DNA of 64,000 nt from Microbacterium lacus (GTDB taxonomy: Bacteria > Actinomycetota > Actinomycetes > Actinomycetales > Microbacteriaceae): NCBI RefSeq assembly GCF_002812805.1, contig NZ_NMUM01000009.1:62001-126000 (forward strand), given 5' to 3'. The position numbers were made by a program, and so were the translations under genes. Position 1 is the stretch's first letter; each line of letters starts with the position of its first letter. The notes below the pieces were generated by a model that searched no databases, was not told the DNA's origin, and was given only the letters and a program-made list of their open reading frames with translations. Of this stretch, positions 42,538 to 49,872 are shown in pieces.

Positions 42538-44703
42538 ATGCGCTGGCGCGGACAACAGCTCGGAGTTGCGGACGAATCCGCACTACCGGGGCTGGAACGA
42601 ATGGACGGGCTCGTCCGTTCGGTGACGACGCCTGAATTCGCCGGCATCACCTTTCACGAGGTGCTCGCGAAGTCGGCGCTCAATCATGTGCCCGGGGCGT
42701 CGTCGATGCCGTTCAACTGGACGATCAATCCGTACCGAGGATGCAGCCATGCGTGCTCCTATTGCCTCGACCCGGACACCCTGATCGTGCTGGCGGATGG
42801 TCGACAGCGCCGACTCGGTGATCTCCGCGTCGGCGATCACATCGTCGGAACCGAGCGCTCGGGAAACTACCGGCGCTACGTTGAGACAACTGTCCGCGCA
42901 AAGTGGTCAACGCATAAGCGCGCGTACCGCATCACCCTTGCCGACGGCACGCAGATCATCGCGAGCGGCGACCATCGGTTCCTCAGCGACCGGGGCTGGA
43001 AGCACGTCACGGGAACGATGTCGGGATCAGAGCAGCGACCCTTTCTGACGACGAACAACCGACTCCAGGGGTTCGGGCTCGGCGGTGCGATGCACCCCGA
43101 CCTACTCCTGGATGCAGATTTTCGCCGGGGGTACCTCGCCGGAATGATCCGTGGAGACGGAATGATCTTTCGCGGAACCTACGTCGACGCGAAACGTACG
43201 CGCGAAGTCAACCGTTTTCGTCTCGCTCTCGCAGATGCGGAGGCACTCGATCGGACTCGCGCGTTCCTCCTCGCGGAAGGCATCGAGACCCTGCTACGCC
43301 CATTCACACCCGCCACAACCACCCGCCGACAGATGACCGCGATTCACACGGCACGACGAGACGCGGTTGCACACGTCGAAGATCTCATCCGCGACCCCGT
43401 GGATCCGAGCAGCGGCTGGAGAGCCGGATTCCTGTCTGGCGTCTTCGATGCCGAGGGATCCTGTTCCCGAGGGGTGCTCCGCATCAGCAACAGCGATCCA
43501 AACATCATCCGCACAATCATGGAGTCTCTGGCGCACTACGCGCTTAGTGCGGTCGTCGAGCCCGCACGCGCGAATGGCGTTCGCTACGTTCGCCTTCTGG
43601 GAGGCCTGCCCGCACGGCAAAGATTCTTCCAGCTGACGCGCCCCGCCATAACGCGCAAACTGGCTATTCTCGGCACCGCGGTGAAGACCGCATCCGATCT
43701 GCGCGTGGTCGGTGTCGAGGGTCTCGGCTACGACATCGACATGGTGGACATCACAACAGGCACGGGTGACTTCATCGCCAACGGTGTTATCAGCCACAAC
43801 TGCTTTGCTCGCGGTACGCACGAGTACCTCGACCTCGACGCGGGCGCGGACTTCGATTCGCAGATCATCGTCAAGACCAACGTCGCTGACGTGTTGCGGC
43901 GCGAACTGCGTGCGGGTTCCTGGCAGCACGAGCACGTCGCCCTGGGCACCAACACCGACCCGTACCAGCGCGCCGAGGGACGGTATGCGCTCATGCCCTC
44001 GATCATCGAGGCTCTCGCCGAATCGGGCACCCCCCTGTCGATCCTGACGAAGGGCACGCTGATCCGACGCGATCTCGGCGTGCTCGCAGCAGCCCGCGAG
44101 CACGTGCCCGTCGATCTCGCGTTCTCGATCGCGGTGTTCGACGATGCCCTGCAGCACTCGATCGAGCCCGGAACACCCACGGCAACCGCTCGTCTCGAGG
44201 CCGTGCGCGCCGCCACAGTCGCGGGGTTCGGGGTAACGGTGTTCATGATGCCCGTCATGCCGCACTTGACCGACTCCATTCCCGCGCTCGACGACGCACT
44301 CGCGCGCATCAAGGAGGCCGGCGCGGTGCGCGTCGTCTACGGCGCGCTGCACCTGCGCCCGGGCGTGAAGCCCTGGTTCATGCAGTGGCTCGAGCGGGAG
44401 CATCCGGAACTCGTTTCGTCGTACCGCGGGCTGTATCCGGGCGCGACGTCCAACGCGCCGAAGGGCTATCGGCAGTGGCTAGCGAAACGCGTGCGACCCC
44501 TGATCCGGGCGCACAGGCTCGACGGGCGCGCCGAAGAGGAGCAGACGATGCGGGCGCGCGGTCCTGGCCCGGTGATCACCACGCGCTCCGCCGGCGCGTC
44601 CCTTGCGGGCGTGACAGCCACGGGCGGACCGGCATGGGCGCCTCGTCGCGACACCAAGCCCTCGGGTCCGCGCTTCGACGTGTCCCCGCCCACCCTGTTC
44701 TGA
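42538..44703 (+). CDS. Rv2578c-family radical SAM protein with intein
   Basis: 721-residue precursor from ATG 42538 (MRWRGQQLGV, the usual N-terminus; ATG 42523 is also in frame). The N-extein (75 residues) ends NPYRGCSHACSY. The intein (346 residues) runs from CLDPDTLIVLADG to FIANGVISHN. The C-extein begins CFARGTHEYLDLDAG. Joined, the exteins restore the radical SAM motif CSHACSYC, whose third Cys is the splice +1 residue. Further radical SAM features follow: GTNTDPYQRAEGRYALMPSIIEAL, LTKGTLIRRDLGVL and FMMPVMPHLTDS. The spliced protein would be 375 residues. The family is SplB-related but its substrate is not established. Without splicing the enzyme cannot bind its 4Fe-4S cluster. Confidence 0.93.
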   Translation: MRWRGQQLGVADESALPGLERMDGLVRSVTTPEFAGITFHEVLAKSALNHVPGASSMPFNWTINPYRGCSHACSYCLDPDTLIVLADGRQRRLGDLRVGDHIVGTERSGNYRRYVETTVRAKWSTHKRAYRITLADGTQIIASGDHRFLSDRGWKHVTGTMSGSEQRPFLTTNNRLQGFGLGGAMHPDLLLDADFRRGYLAGMIRGDGMIFRGTYVDAKRTREVNRFRLALADAEALDRTRAFLLAEGIETLLRPFTPATTTRRQMTAIHTARRDAVAHVEDLIRDPVDPSSGWRAGFLSGVFDAEGSCSRGVLRISNSDPNIIRTIMESLAHYALSAVVEPARANGVRYVRLLGGLPARQRFFQLTRPAITRKLAILGTAVKTASDLRVVGVEGLGYDIDMVDITTGTGDFIANGVISHNCFARGTHEYLDLDAGADFDSQIIVKTNVADVLRRELRAGSWQHEHVALGTNTDPYQRAEGRYALMPSIIEALAESGTPLSILTKGTLIRRDLGVLAAAREHVPVDLAFSIAVFDDALQHSIEPGTPTATARLEAVRAATVAGFGVTVFMMPVMPHLTDSIPALDDALARIKEAGAVRVVYGALHLRPGVKPWFMQWLEREHPELVSSYRGLYPGATSNAPKGYRQWLAKRVRPLIRAHRLDGRAEEEQTMRARGPGPVITTRSAGASLAGVTATGGPAWAPRRDTKPSGPRFDVSPPTLF
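42763..43800 (+). other. Intein with LAGLIDADG homing endonuclease domain
   Basis: 1038 bp, 346 codons. It starts at the Cys codon of CLDPDTLI (block A). Block B is GTQIIASGDHRFLSDRGW, and the end is GYDIDMVDITTGTGDFIANG followed by VISHN and the +1 Cys (blocks F and G, with the terminal His-Asn). Two LAGLIDADG-type helices lie between: RGYLAGMIRGDG and RAGFLSGVFDAEG, both keeping an acidic residue. The intein therefore looks fully functional and possibly still able to home. It reads in frame with both exteins. Confidence 0.95.
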
Positions 44704-44716
44704 CCCGTGAACGTCG

Positions 44717-44785
44717 GCGAAACACCCCCTGTGCGGCCAAACACCCCGGGAGACGGGGTGTTTGGCCGCAGAACAGGTGTTTCGC
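44717..44785. repeat. Nested double-stem palindrome, second copy
   Basis: The inner stem TGCGGCCAAACACCCCG (44732-44748) pairs perfectly over 17 bp with 44754-44770, loop GGAGA. The outer stem GCGAAACACC (44717-44726) pairs perfectly with 44776-44785. It shares AAACACCCC and the two-tier plan with 22811-22881. It lies between the convergent radical SAM and DEAD-box genes and probably terminates both. Confidence 0.85.
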
Positions 44786-44871
44786 GGCGCGCACGAGCGG
44801 CCGGGCGTAGCGGGCGGGCACGCGAAAGGGCGCCCCGGATGTCCCGAGGCGCCCTTTCGGCTCCGTGCTGG

Positions 44872-47097
44872 TTACGCGGTCAGCTCGGCGGCGGTCAGGC
44901 CGCCCGCGAGCTCGTCGATCACGTCGTCGCCGGGCGCAGCATCCTGGAAGGGTGCGACGATCTCGGCGCGCTCGAGCATCTCGGTCATCTTGCGACGACG
45001 CTGGCGGGTGATCAGCGTGACCACACGACCCTGCTTGCCGGCGCGGCCGGTACGGCCCGAGCGGTGCAGGTACGTCTTGTACTCGTCGGGCGGGTCGGCC
45101 TGAACGATCAGGTCAATATCGTCGACGTGGATGCCACGGGCCGCGACATCCGTCGCCACAAGCACGTTGACCCGGCCGGACGTCAGGCGCTCGAGGTTGC
45201 GCGTGCGCTTCTGCTGGTTGAGATCACCGTGCAAGGCGACGGCGGGGATACCGGCGTCGGCGAACTGCTCGGCAAGCATCTCCGCGAACGCGCGGGTACG
45301 GGCGAAGACGAGGGTCTTGCCGTCGCGGTCGACCAGGCGGCTGAGGATCTCGGCCTTGTTGCGGTGGTCGATCACGAGCACGCGGTGCTCGATCGTGCTG
45401 GAGGCCTGGTCTTCACCGGCGACCTCGTGCACGGCCGGCTCGACGAGGAACTCGTCGACGAGCGCCGAGACCTCGCGGTCAAGCGTTGCCGAGAAGAGGA
45501 GCTTCTGCGATCCGTCCGACGTCTCGCGCAGGATCCGCTGGACGGGCTCGAGGAATCCGAGCTCGCACATGTGGTCAGCCTCGTCGATGATCGCCACCTG
45601 GACCTCGCTCAGGTCGAGACGACCCTGGTTGATGAGGTCTTCGATGCGACCGGGCGTGCCGATGATGATGTCGACGCCCTTCTTGAGCGCACCGACCTGA
45701 CGCGCCTGGGGCACGCCGCCGTAGATCTGGGTCGTGAACAGGCCCACGCTGCGGGCGATCGGCTGGATCGTGCGGTCGATCTGCAGGGCGAGCTCGCGCG
45801 TCGGGGCGAGGATGAGTGCCTTCGGCTTGCGGCCGAACTCACGACGCTGGCCGGCCTGGCCGCGCAGCACGTTCTCGACCATGGGAGCGCCGAAGGCGAT
45901 CGTCTTGCCGGAACCGGTGCGGCCACGTGCGAGCATGTCGCGTCCCGCGATGATCTCGGGGATGGTTGCGGCCTGGATGGCGAAGGGCGCCGCGGCGCCG
46001 AGGTCGGCGAGGGCACGGACGATGTTGTCGCCCAGGCCCAGGTCACCGAAGCTCACGCCGTCGACATCCGTCGCCTGAATGGCTTCGGCCTGCAGGCGCT
46101 CGTGCACGACGTCGACGTGCTGCTCGTGCGACGCGGTGCGCTCGGGTTTCTTCGACCAGTCGGAGCGACCGGCGGGTGCGCCACCGCGGTCGTCGCGGCG
46201 GGGACGGTCGCTGTTGTATTCGCGCTTCGGGCGGTCGTCGAACGAACGCTTTGGCCGATCGTCGAACGAACGAGCCGGGCGCTCACCGTATGTGCGGGCC
46301 GGACGGTCGTTGTTGTACTCACGACGCGCGGGACGCTCCGCACCATCACGCGACGGGCGGTTGTCGAAAGAACGCGCGGGGCGCTCATCGAATGAACGCG
46401 CGGGACGCTCGTCGCGACGCTCATCACGACCGCGCGCGGGACGCTCGTCGAACGAACGCTTGGGCCGGTCGTCGAACGAACGAGCCGGACGCTCGTCGAA
46501 CGAACGAGCCGGACGCTCGCCAGAGGTGCGAGCCGGACGATCGTTGTTGTACTCACGACGGGCCGGGCGCTCCGCACCATCACGGGCCGGGCGGTTGTCG
46601 AACGAACGCGCGGGGCGCTCACCATACGTGCGGGCCGGACGATCGTTGTTGTACTCACGACGGGCCGGACGCTCCGCACCATCACGCGACGGGCGGTTGT
46701 CGAACGAACGCGCGGGACGCTCGTCGAAGGAGCGCGCGGGGCGCTCATCGAAGGAGCGCGCGGGGCGCTCATCGCGGCGCTCATCCCGACCCCGGGCCGG
46801 ACGCTCGTCGAACGAACGTGCCGGACGATCGCCGTGGGCATGGGTACGGATGCCGCGGGCCTCTTCGCGGCCGGCGCGCTGCGCCGAGGTCCAACGGGCC
46901 TTGGGTGCACCGGACTCGTCGGTCGAGGCCCCGGCGCGGAACCCGCGGTGACCAGCGCTGCGGCTGCCCGGCTTCTGCGAACGAGCCTCGGTCGCCGTGC
47001 CCTGACGCTTGCGGTCCTGGTAGGGGGTCTTCTCACCGCGGCGCGGTTCGAAGTTCTTCGCGGGTCGGCCGCCGGCCGGCTTCTTGTTCTTGGGCAT
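44872..47097 (-). CDS. DEAD-box RNA helicase with long repetitive basic N-terminus
   Basis: 741 residues from ATG 47097 (AGAAGGAC upstream). Residues about 1-330 are basic and disordered; from about 85 to 320 they consist of repeats such as RPARSFDERPARSFDNRP and AERPARREYNNDRPART, an RGG-like RNA-binding tail placed at the N-terminus. The helicase core (about 345-720) has VSFGDLGLGDNIV (Q-motif region), GRTGSGKTIAFG (Walker A), LAPTRELALQ, VAIIDEADHMCELGF (DEAD), LLFSATL and HRSGRTGRAGKQG. It belongs to the DeaD/CsdA/RhlE group, which helps RNA unfolding and ribosome assembly, often in the cold. The long upstream region would suit cold-dependent control. Confidence 0.94.
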   Translation of the reverse strand: MPKNKKPAGGRPAKNFEPRRGEKTPYQDRKRQGTATEARSQKPGSRSAGHRGFRAGASTDESGAPKARWTSAQRAGREEARGIRTHAHGDRPARSFDERPARGRDERRDERPARSFDERPARSFDERPARSFDNRPSRDGAERPARREYNNDRPARTYGERPARSFDNRPARDGAERPARREYNNDRPARTSGERPARSFDERPARSFDDRPKRSFDERPARGRDERRDERPARSFDERPARSFDNRPSRDGAERPARREYNNDRPARTYGERPARSFDDRPKRSFDDRPKREYNSDRPRRDDRGGAPAGRSDWSKKPERTASHEQHVDVVHERLQAEAIQATDVDGVSFGDLGLGDNIVRALADLGAAAPFAIQAATIPEIIAGRDMLARGRTGSGKTIAFGAPMVENVLRGQAGQRREFGRKPKALILAPTRELALQIDRTIQPIARSVGLFTTQIYGGVPQARQVGALKKGVDIIIGTPGRIEDLINQGRLDLSEVQVAIIDEADHMCELGFLEPVQRILRETSDGSQKLLFSATLDREVSALVDEFLVEPAVHEVAGEDQASSTIEHRVLVIDHRNKAEILSRLVDRDGKTLVFARTRAFAEMLAEQFADAGIPAVALHGDLNQQKRTRNLERLTSGRVNVLVATDVAARGIHVDDIDLIVQADPPDEYKTYLHRSGRTGRAGKQGRVVTLITRQRRRKMTEMLERAEIVAPFQDAAPGDDVIDELAGGLTAAELTA
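46200..46830 (-). repeat. Imperfect tandem repeats encoding RPARSFDERP units
   Basis: Short units of about 24 bases (RPARSFDE, RPARSFDN, RPKRSFDD) are interspersed with a longer unit coding GAERPARREYNNDRPART, present three times. Several copies are nearly identical in DNA, so the region can expand or shrink by slippage. Confidence 0.9.
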
Positions 47098-47445
47098 AGT
47101 GGTGTCCTTCTGGGTTGTCTCATGTGAGAACAGCACTCCACTGAACGCACCGAAGTACGCCGCTCAGATCTGCGTCTGATCGCGGTAGGAGTTACCCGGA
47201 CTCTCGTCGGCCGGGGGCCATTCAACGTGATGGTCGCCGGGGCGGATTCGCCCCCACCATCGGCCCCTTGGACTCACAAACCCATCTACGCAAACGCGTA
47301 GTGTCCAGAGCCGACCGGCCAACACTACCGCACGGCGGTCACCCACGCTGAGAGAACGCCGGATTCTACGCGAGAAAGCACGCGGCCGCCGTTCAATAAC
47401 ATGAGCACGTTCGGCCGGGTGGCCGGTCGAAGGGGGGACGCATCC
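47098..47445. other. Intergenic region between DEAD-box helicase and aldose epimerase genes
   Basis: About 350 bases without a supported gene. It contains an imperfect hairpin (GATGGT...GGGGCG with CGCCCC...ACCATC, near 47231-47263) and a short palindrome CTACGC-AAAC-GCGTAG at 47286-47301. It is probably the long 5' leader of the helicase message plus divergent promoters. Confidence 0.45.
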
Positions 47446-48387
47446 GTGACATTCGCTTCACAGGGACACGATGCGCGGCGCGGACCGACGGGTGAGCAGT
47501 TCGTCCTGCGCAACGATAACGGCGGAGTCGGCGCGCAGATCACCCAGGTCGGCGCTGCGCTCCGTGCCCTGACCGTCGGGGGCATCGAACTCGTTCCGCC
47601 CTACCCGGCAGATGCGCCCTCGCCCGCAGCATCCGGAGTCGTCCTCGTACCGTGGCCGAACCGGGTTCGCGACGGCGCATGGGCGCAGGATGGCAAGACC
47701 CGTCGACTCGCGATAACCGAACCCGCCCTCAATAACGCGTCGCACGGCCTGCTGCGCTTTACCGCGTACACCGCGACCGACGTCGCGTCGGATCGGGTCA
47801 CCCTGGCAGCCGACGTCTATCCGCAGACGGGCTACCCCTTTCATCTGGCCACCCGAGTGATTTATGCCCTGACGGACACGGGTGTCGCCGTCACGCACGA
47901 GGTCGAAAACGTGGGGACGGATGTGGCGCCCGTCGCCGTCGGAACGCACCCCTACCTGATGATCGGTGGCGTACCCACCCGCGATCTGGCTCTGCGCTCA
48001 TCCGGCACGCACCGCTTCGTTGTGGATCAGCAGCTCATCCCGACCGACGAGGTGCCGGTCAGCCCCGGAAACGACCTGCGCGAGGGACGGCGTCTGGGCG
48101 ACATCACTCTCGACACGGCGTATTCGGGGCTCCGACGTGACGCTGACGGACTCATCCGTCATTCGCTCACCGCCCCCGACGGGCGTTCACTCGTCCTCTG
48201 GCAGGGTGCCGGCTTCGATTTCGCGCAGATCTTCACGACCGACCGATACCCGGGCCAGTCGCTCGCGGTCGCGATCGAGCCGATGACCGCACCGGCGGAC
48301 GCCCTCAACTCGGGTCGAGGTCTGCGCCGGCTCGCGCCGAACGAGAAGTGGACACTCGAATGGGGCGTTGAACTGACAAGTTCATGA
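47446..48387 (+). CDS. Aldose 1-epimerase family protein
   Basis: 313 residues from GTG 47446 (AAGGGGGGA eight bases upstream); ATG 47401 is an alternative without a ribosome site. Galactose-mutarotase-like beta-sandwich: GPTGEQFVLRNDNGGVGAQI, VLVPWPNRVRDGAW (about 68), NNASHGLLRF (His, about 100), AVGTHPYLMIGG (catalytic His, about 165) and the final AVAIEPMTAPADALNSG (catalytic Glu). It equilibrates sugar anomers or hexose-6-phosphates; substrate unknown. Cytoplasmic and apparently monocistronic. Confidence 0.9.
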   Translation: MTFASQGHDARRGPTGEQFVLRNDNGGVGAQITQVGAALRALTVGGIELVPPYPADAPSPAASGVVLVPWPNRVRDGAWAQDGKTRRLAITEPALNNASHGLLRFTAYTATDVASDRVTLAADVYPQTGYPFHLATRVIYALTDTGVAVTHEVENVGTDVAPVAVGTHPYLMIGGVPTRDLALRSSGTHRFVVDQQLIPTDEVPVSPGNDLREGRRLGDITLDTAYSGLRRDADGLIRHSLTAPDGRSLVLWQGAGFDFAQIFTTDRYPGQSLAVAIEPMTAPADALNSGRGLRRLAPNEKWTLEWGVELTSS

Positions 48388-48459
48388 GATGTCTCTCATA
48401 TTGGGATGCTCGGGGCAGAATATGGGCCTTAACGACCTGAGTCGGAAACTATAGCGGGC

Positions 48460-48465
48460 TATAAT
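48460..48465 (+). promoter_or_regulatory. -10 element, DUF998-like gene
   Basis: A perfect TATAAT, rare in this GC-rich window, 46 bases before the GTG start at 48511. The -35 at the right distance (CTGAGT, 48437-48442) is poor. Confidence 0.6.
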
Positions 48466-48510
48466 CCTCGCAATAGCCACGCTTCCCGACACCCCCCGAA
48501 AGGTCTGGAC

Positions 48511-49872
48511 GTGACACCCCCCGGTCTCGTCACACCCTCCGTCAACTTCGCCCCGTCCAATTTGCGCCCCTGGCGCGCCCTCCGCGCATCGATGCTCGCG
48601 GTCGGCGCCACGGTGCTTGCTCTCGGTGCGACCCCTGGCGACCCCACCGTACCCCTCTGGGGCCACTGGTCGGTGGGCATGTTGGCCGCGTTCGCGGCGG
48701 CGACGACGAGTGGAATCCTTGCATACCGGGCATACACGCGGCGCACCGAATTGTCGGTGGCGAACGGCCACGACGATCGACACTGGAGCCACCGGATCGA
48801 TGCGGTCTCGACCGGTTTTGCTCAGGCCCTCATCTCGGGTCTTCTGGTCGCGCTGACGTTCATCATCCTGAACGGTCTGACCGGGGGCGCCCACGTCACC
48901 GCGTTGCAGGCGACGGTTGCGGCGGGCGTCAGTATCGCCCTCGTATCGCTCATCGCCACGCTGGCGGCGTCACGCAACGAGACCATCCACGCGGTCGGAA
49001 TGCTGATGTCGCTCACGGTCCTGGGGTCTCTGACGTCGATCCTCACCACACCCGACCCGAACTGGTGGCAGCTGCACTTCAGTCAGCTGGGGACGTTCCA
49101 CGTGTTCTCGGGATACATGTTCAACGGCACGCTGATCGCAACGGGAACGCTGATCGTCGCGTTCTCGTTCAGGGTCCGCCGTGTGCTGATCAACGCCCGA
49201 GGGCAGGGACGCCTGCGAAGCGTCCGCGCACCTCGCATCTTCGCGATCCTCGTGGCCTGCGTCGGCGCGAATATGGCGATGGTCGGATTCATCCCGGTGA
49301 ATCAGCAGCAGTTCCTGCACGATCGTGCCGCCACGGGTATGACACTGTCGTTCGCCGCGCTCCTGATCCTCACCCCGTGGCTGCTCCGCGGGCTCCCCCC
49401 ACGCATTTCACGGGCAACCGGCGCGATCGCCGTCGTACTCGTGATCGGCGCCACCGTATTCATCTTCGGCATCATCAACCTCGCCGCCTTCGAGATCGTC
49501 GCATTCGGCCTGATGTTCAGCTGGATCGGAGTCTTCGCGACCTGCGTCGACACACGCCATGCGCCGCGGGCAGCGGCTACCCAGGCGGAATCGGCTCCCG
49601 AGTCCGCGCGTACTTCAGCACCGGCGCCGCGCCGCGACGTGGCCTCGGGTCGCCCGCGCCGCCCGGTCGTCGTCAGCCGTCGTGCTCGCCGCGGCGCACC
49701 CGACGGGTCTGCTGCACGGGCGCTGCCGCCGGATACCCGCCGAGCAACGATGAGCTCGCTTCGGCCTTCTCGAGTGTCGAGCGTCCGTCGTCCGGCTCGC
49801 GGGGGTCCGTCCCGCGGGGGCCCGACCCCGACGATGCGGGTCCGCCCCGTCGCGCGACGCGCCGCTCTTTAG
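48511..49872 (+). CDS. DUF998-like multi-helix membrane protein
   Basis: 453 residues from GTG 48511 (GAAAGGT upstream). About ten hydrophobic helices lie between residues 27 and 345. The second half has NWWQLHFSQLGTFHVFSGYMFNGTLIATG and FIPVNQQQFLHDRAATGM, similar to DUF998 proteins. The first half looks like a related set of helices. The last 100 residues are Arg, Ala and Pro-rich, low complexity, and are encoded opposite the 3' end of the RND exporter gene (200-bp antisense overlap), so the tail may be an accident of a lost stop codon. Function unknown. Confidence 0.7.
   Translation: MTPPGLVTPSVNFAPSNLRPWRALRASMLAVGATVLALGATPGDPTVPLWGHWSVGMLAAFAAATTSGILAYRAYTRRTELSVANGHDDRHWSHRIDAVSTGFAQALISGLLVALTFIILNGLTGGAHVTALQATVAAGVSIALVSLIATLAASRNETIHAVGMLMSLTVLGSLTSILTTPDPNWWQLHFSQLGTFHVFSGYMFNGTLIATGTLIVAFSFRVRRVLINARGQGRLRSVRAPRIFAILVACVGANMAMVGFIPVNQQQFLHDRAATGMTLSFAALLILTPWLLRGLPPRISRATGAIAVVLVIGATVFIFGIINLAAFEIVAFGLMFSWIGVFATCVDTRHAPRAAATQAESAPESARTSAPAPRRDVASGRPRRPVVVSRRARRGAPDGSAARALPPDTRRATMSSLRPSRVSSVRRPARGGPSRGGPTPTMRVRPVARRAAL

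Noticed and set aside
44707-46395. 562-codon plus-strand frame opposite the DEAD-box helicase
   Set aside because: Composed of shadow sequence of the helicase core and its repeats.
46200-46830. Possible CRISPR array because of short regular repeats
   Set aside because: The repeats are protein-coding, in frame in the DEAD-box helicase, of varying spacing and without unique spacers.
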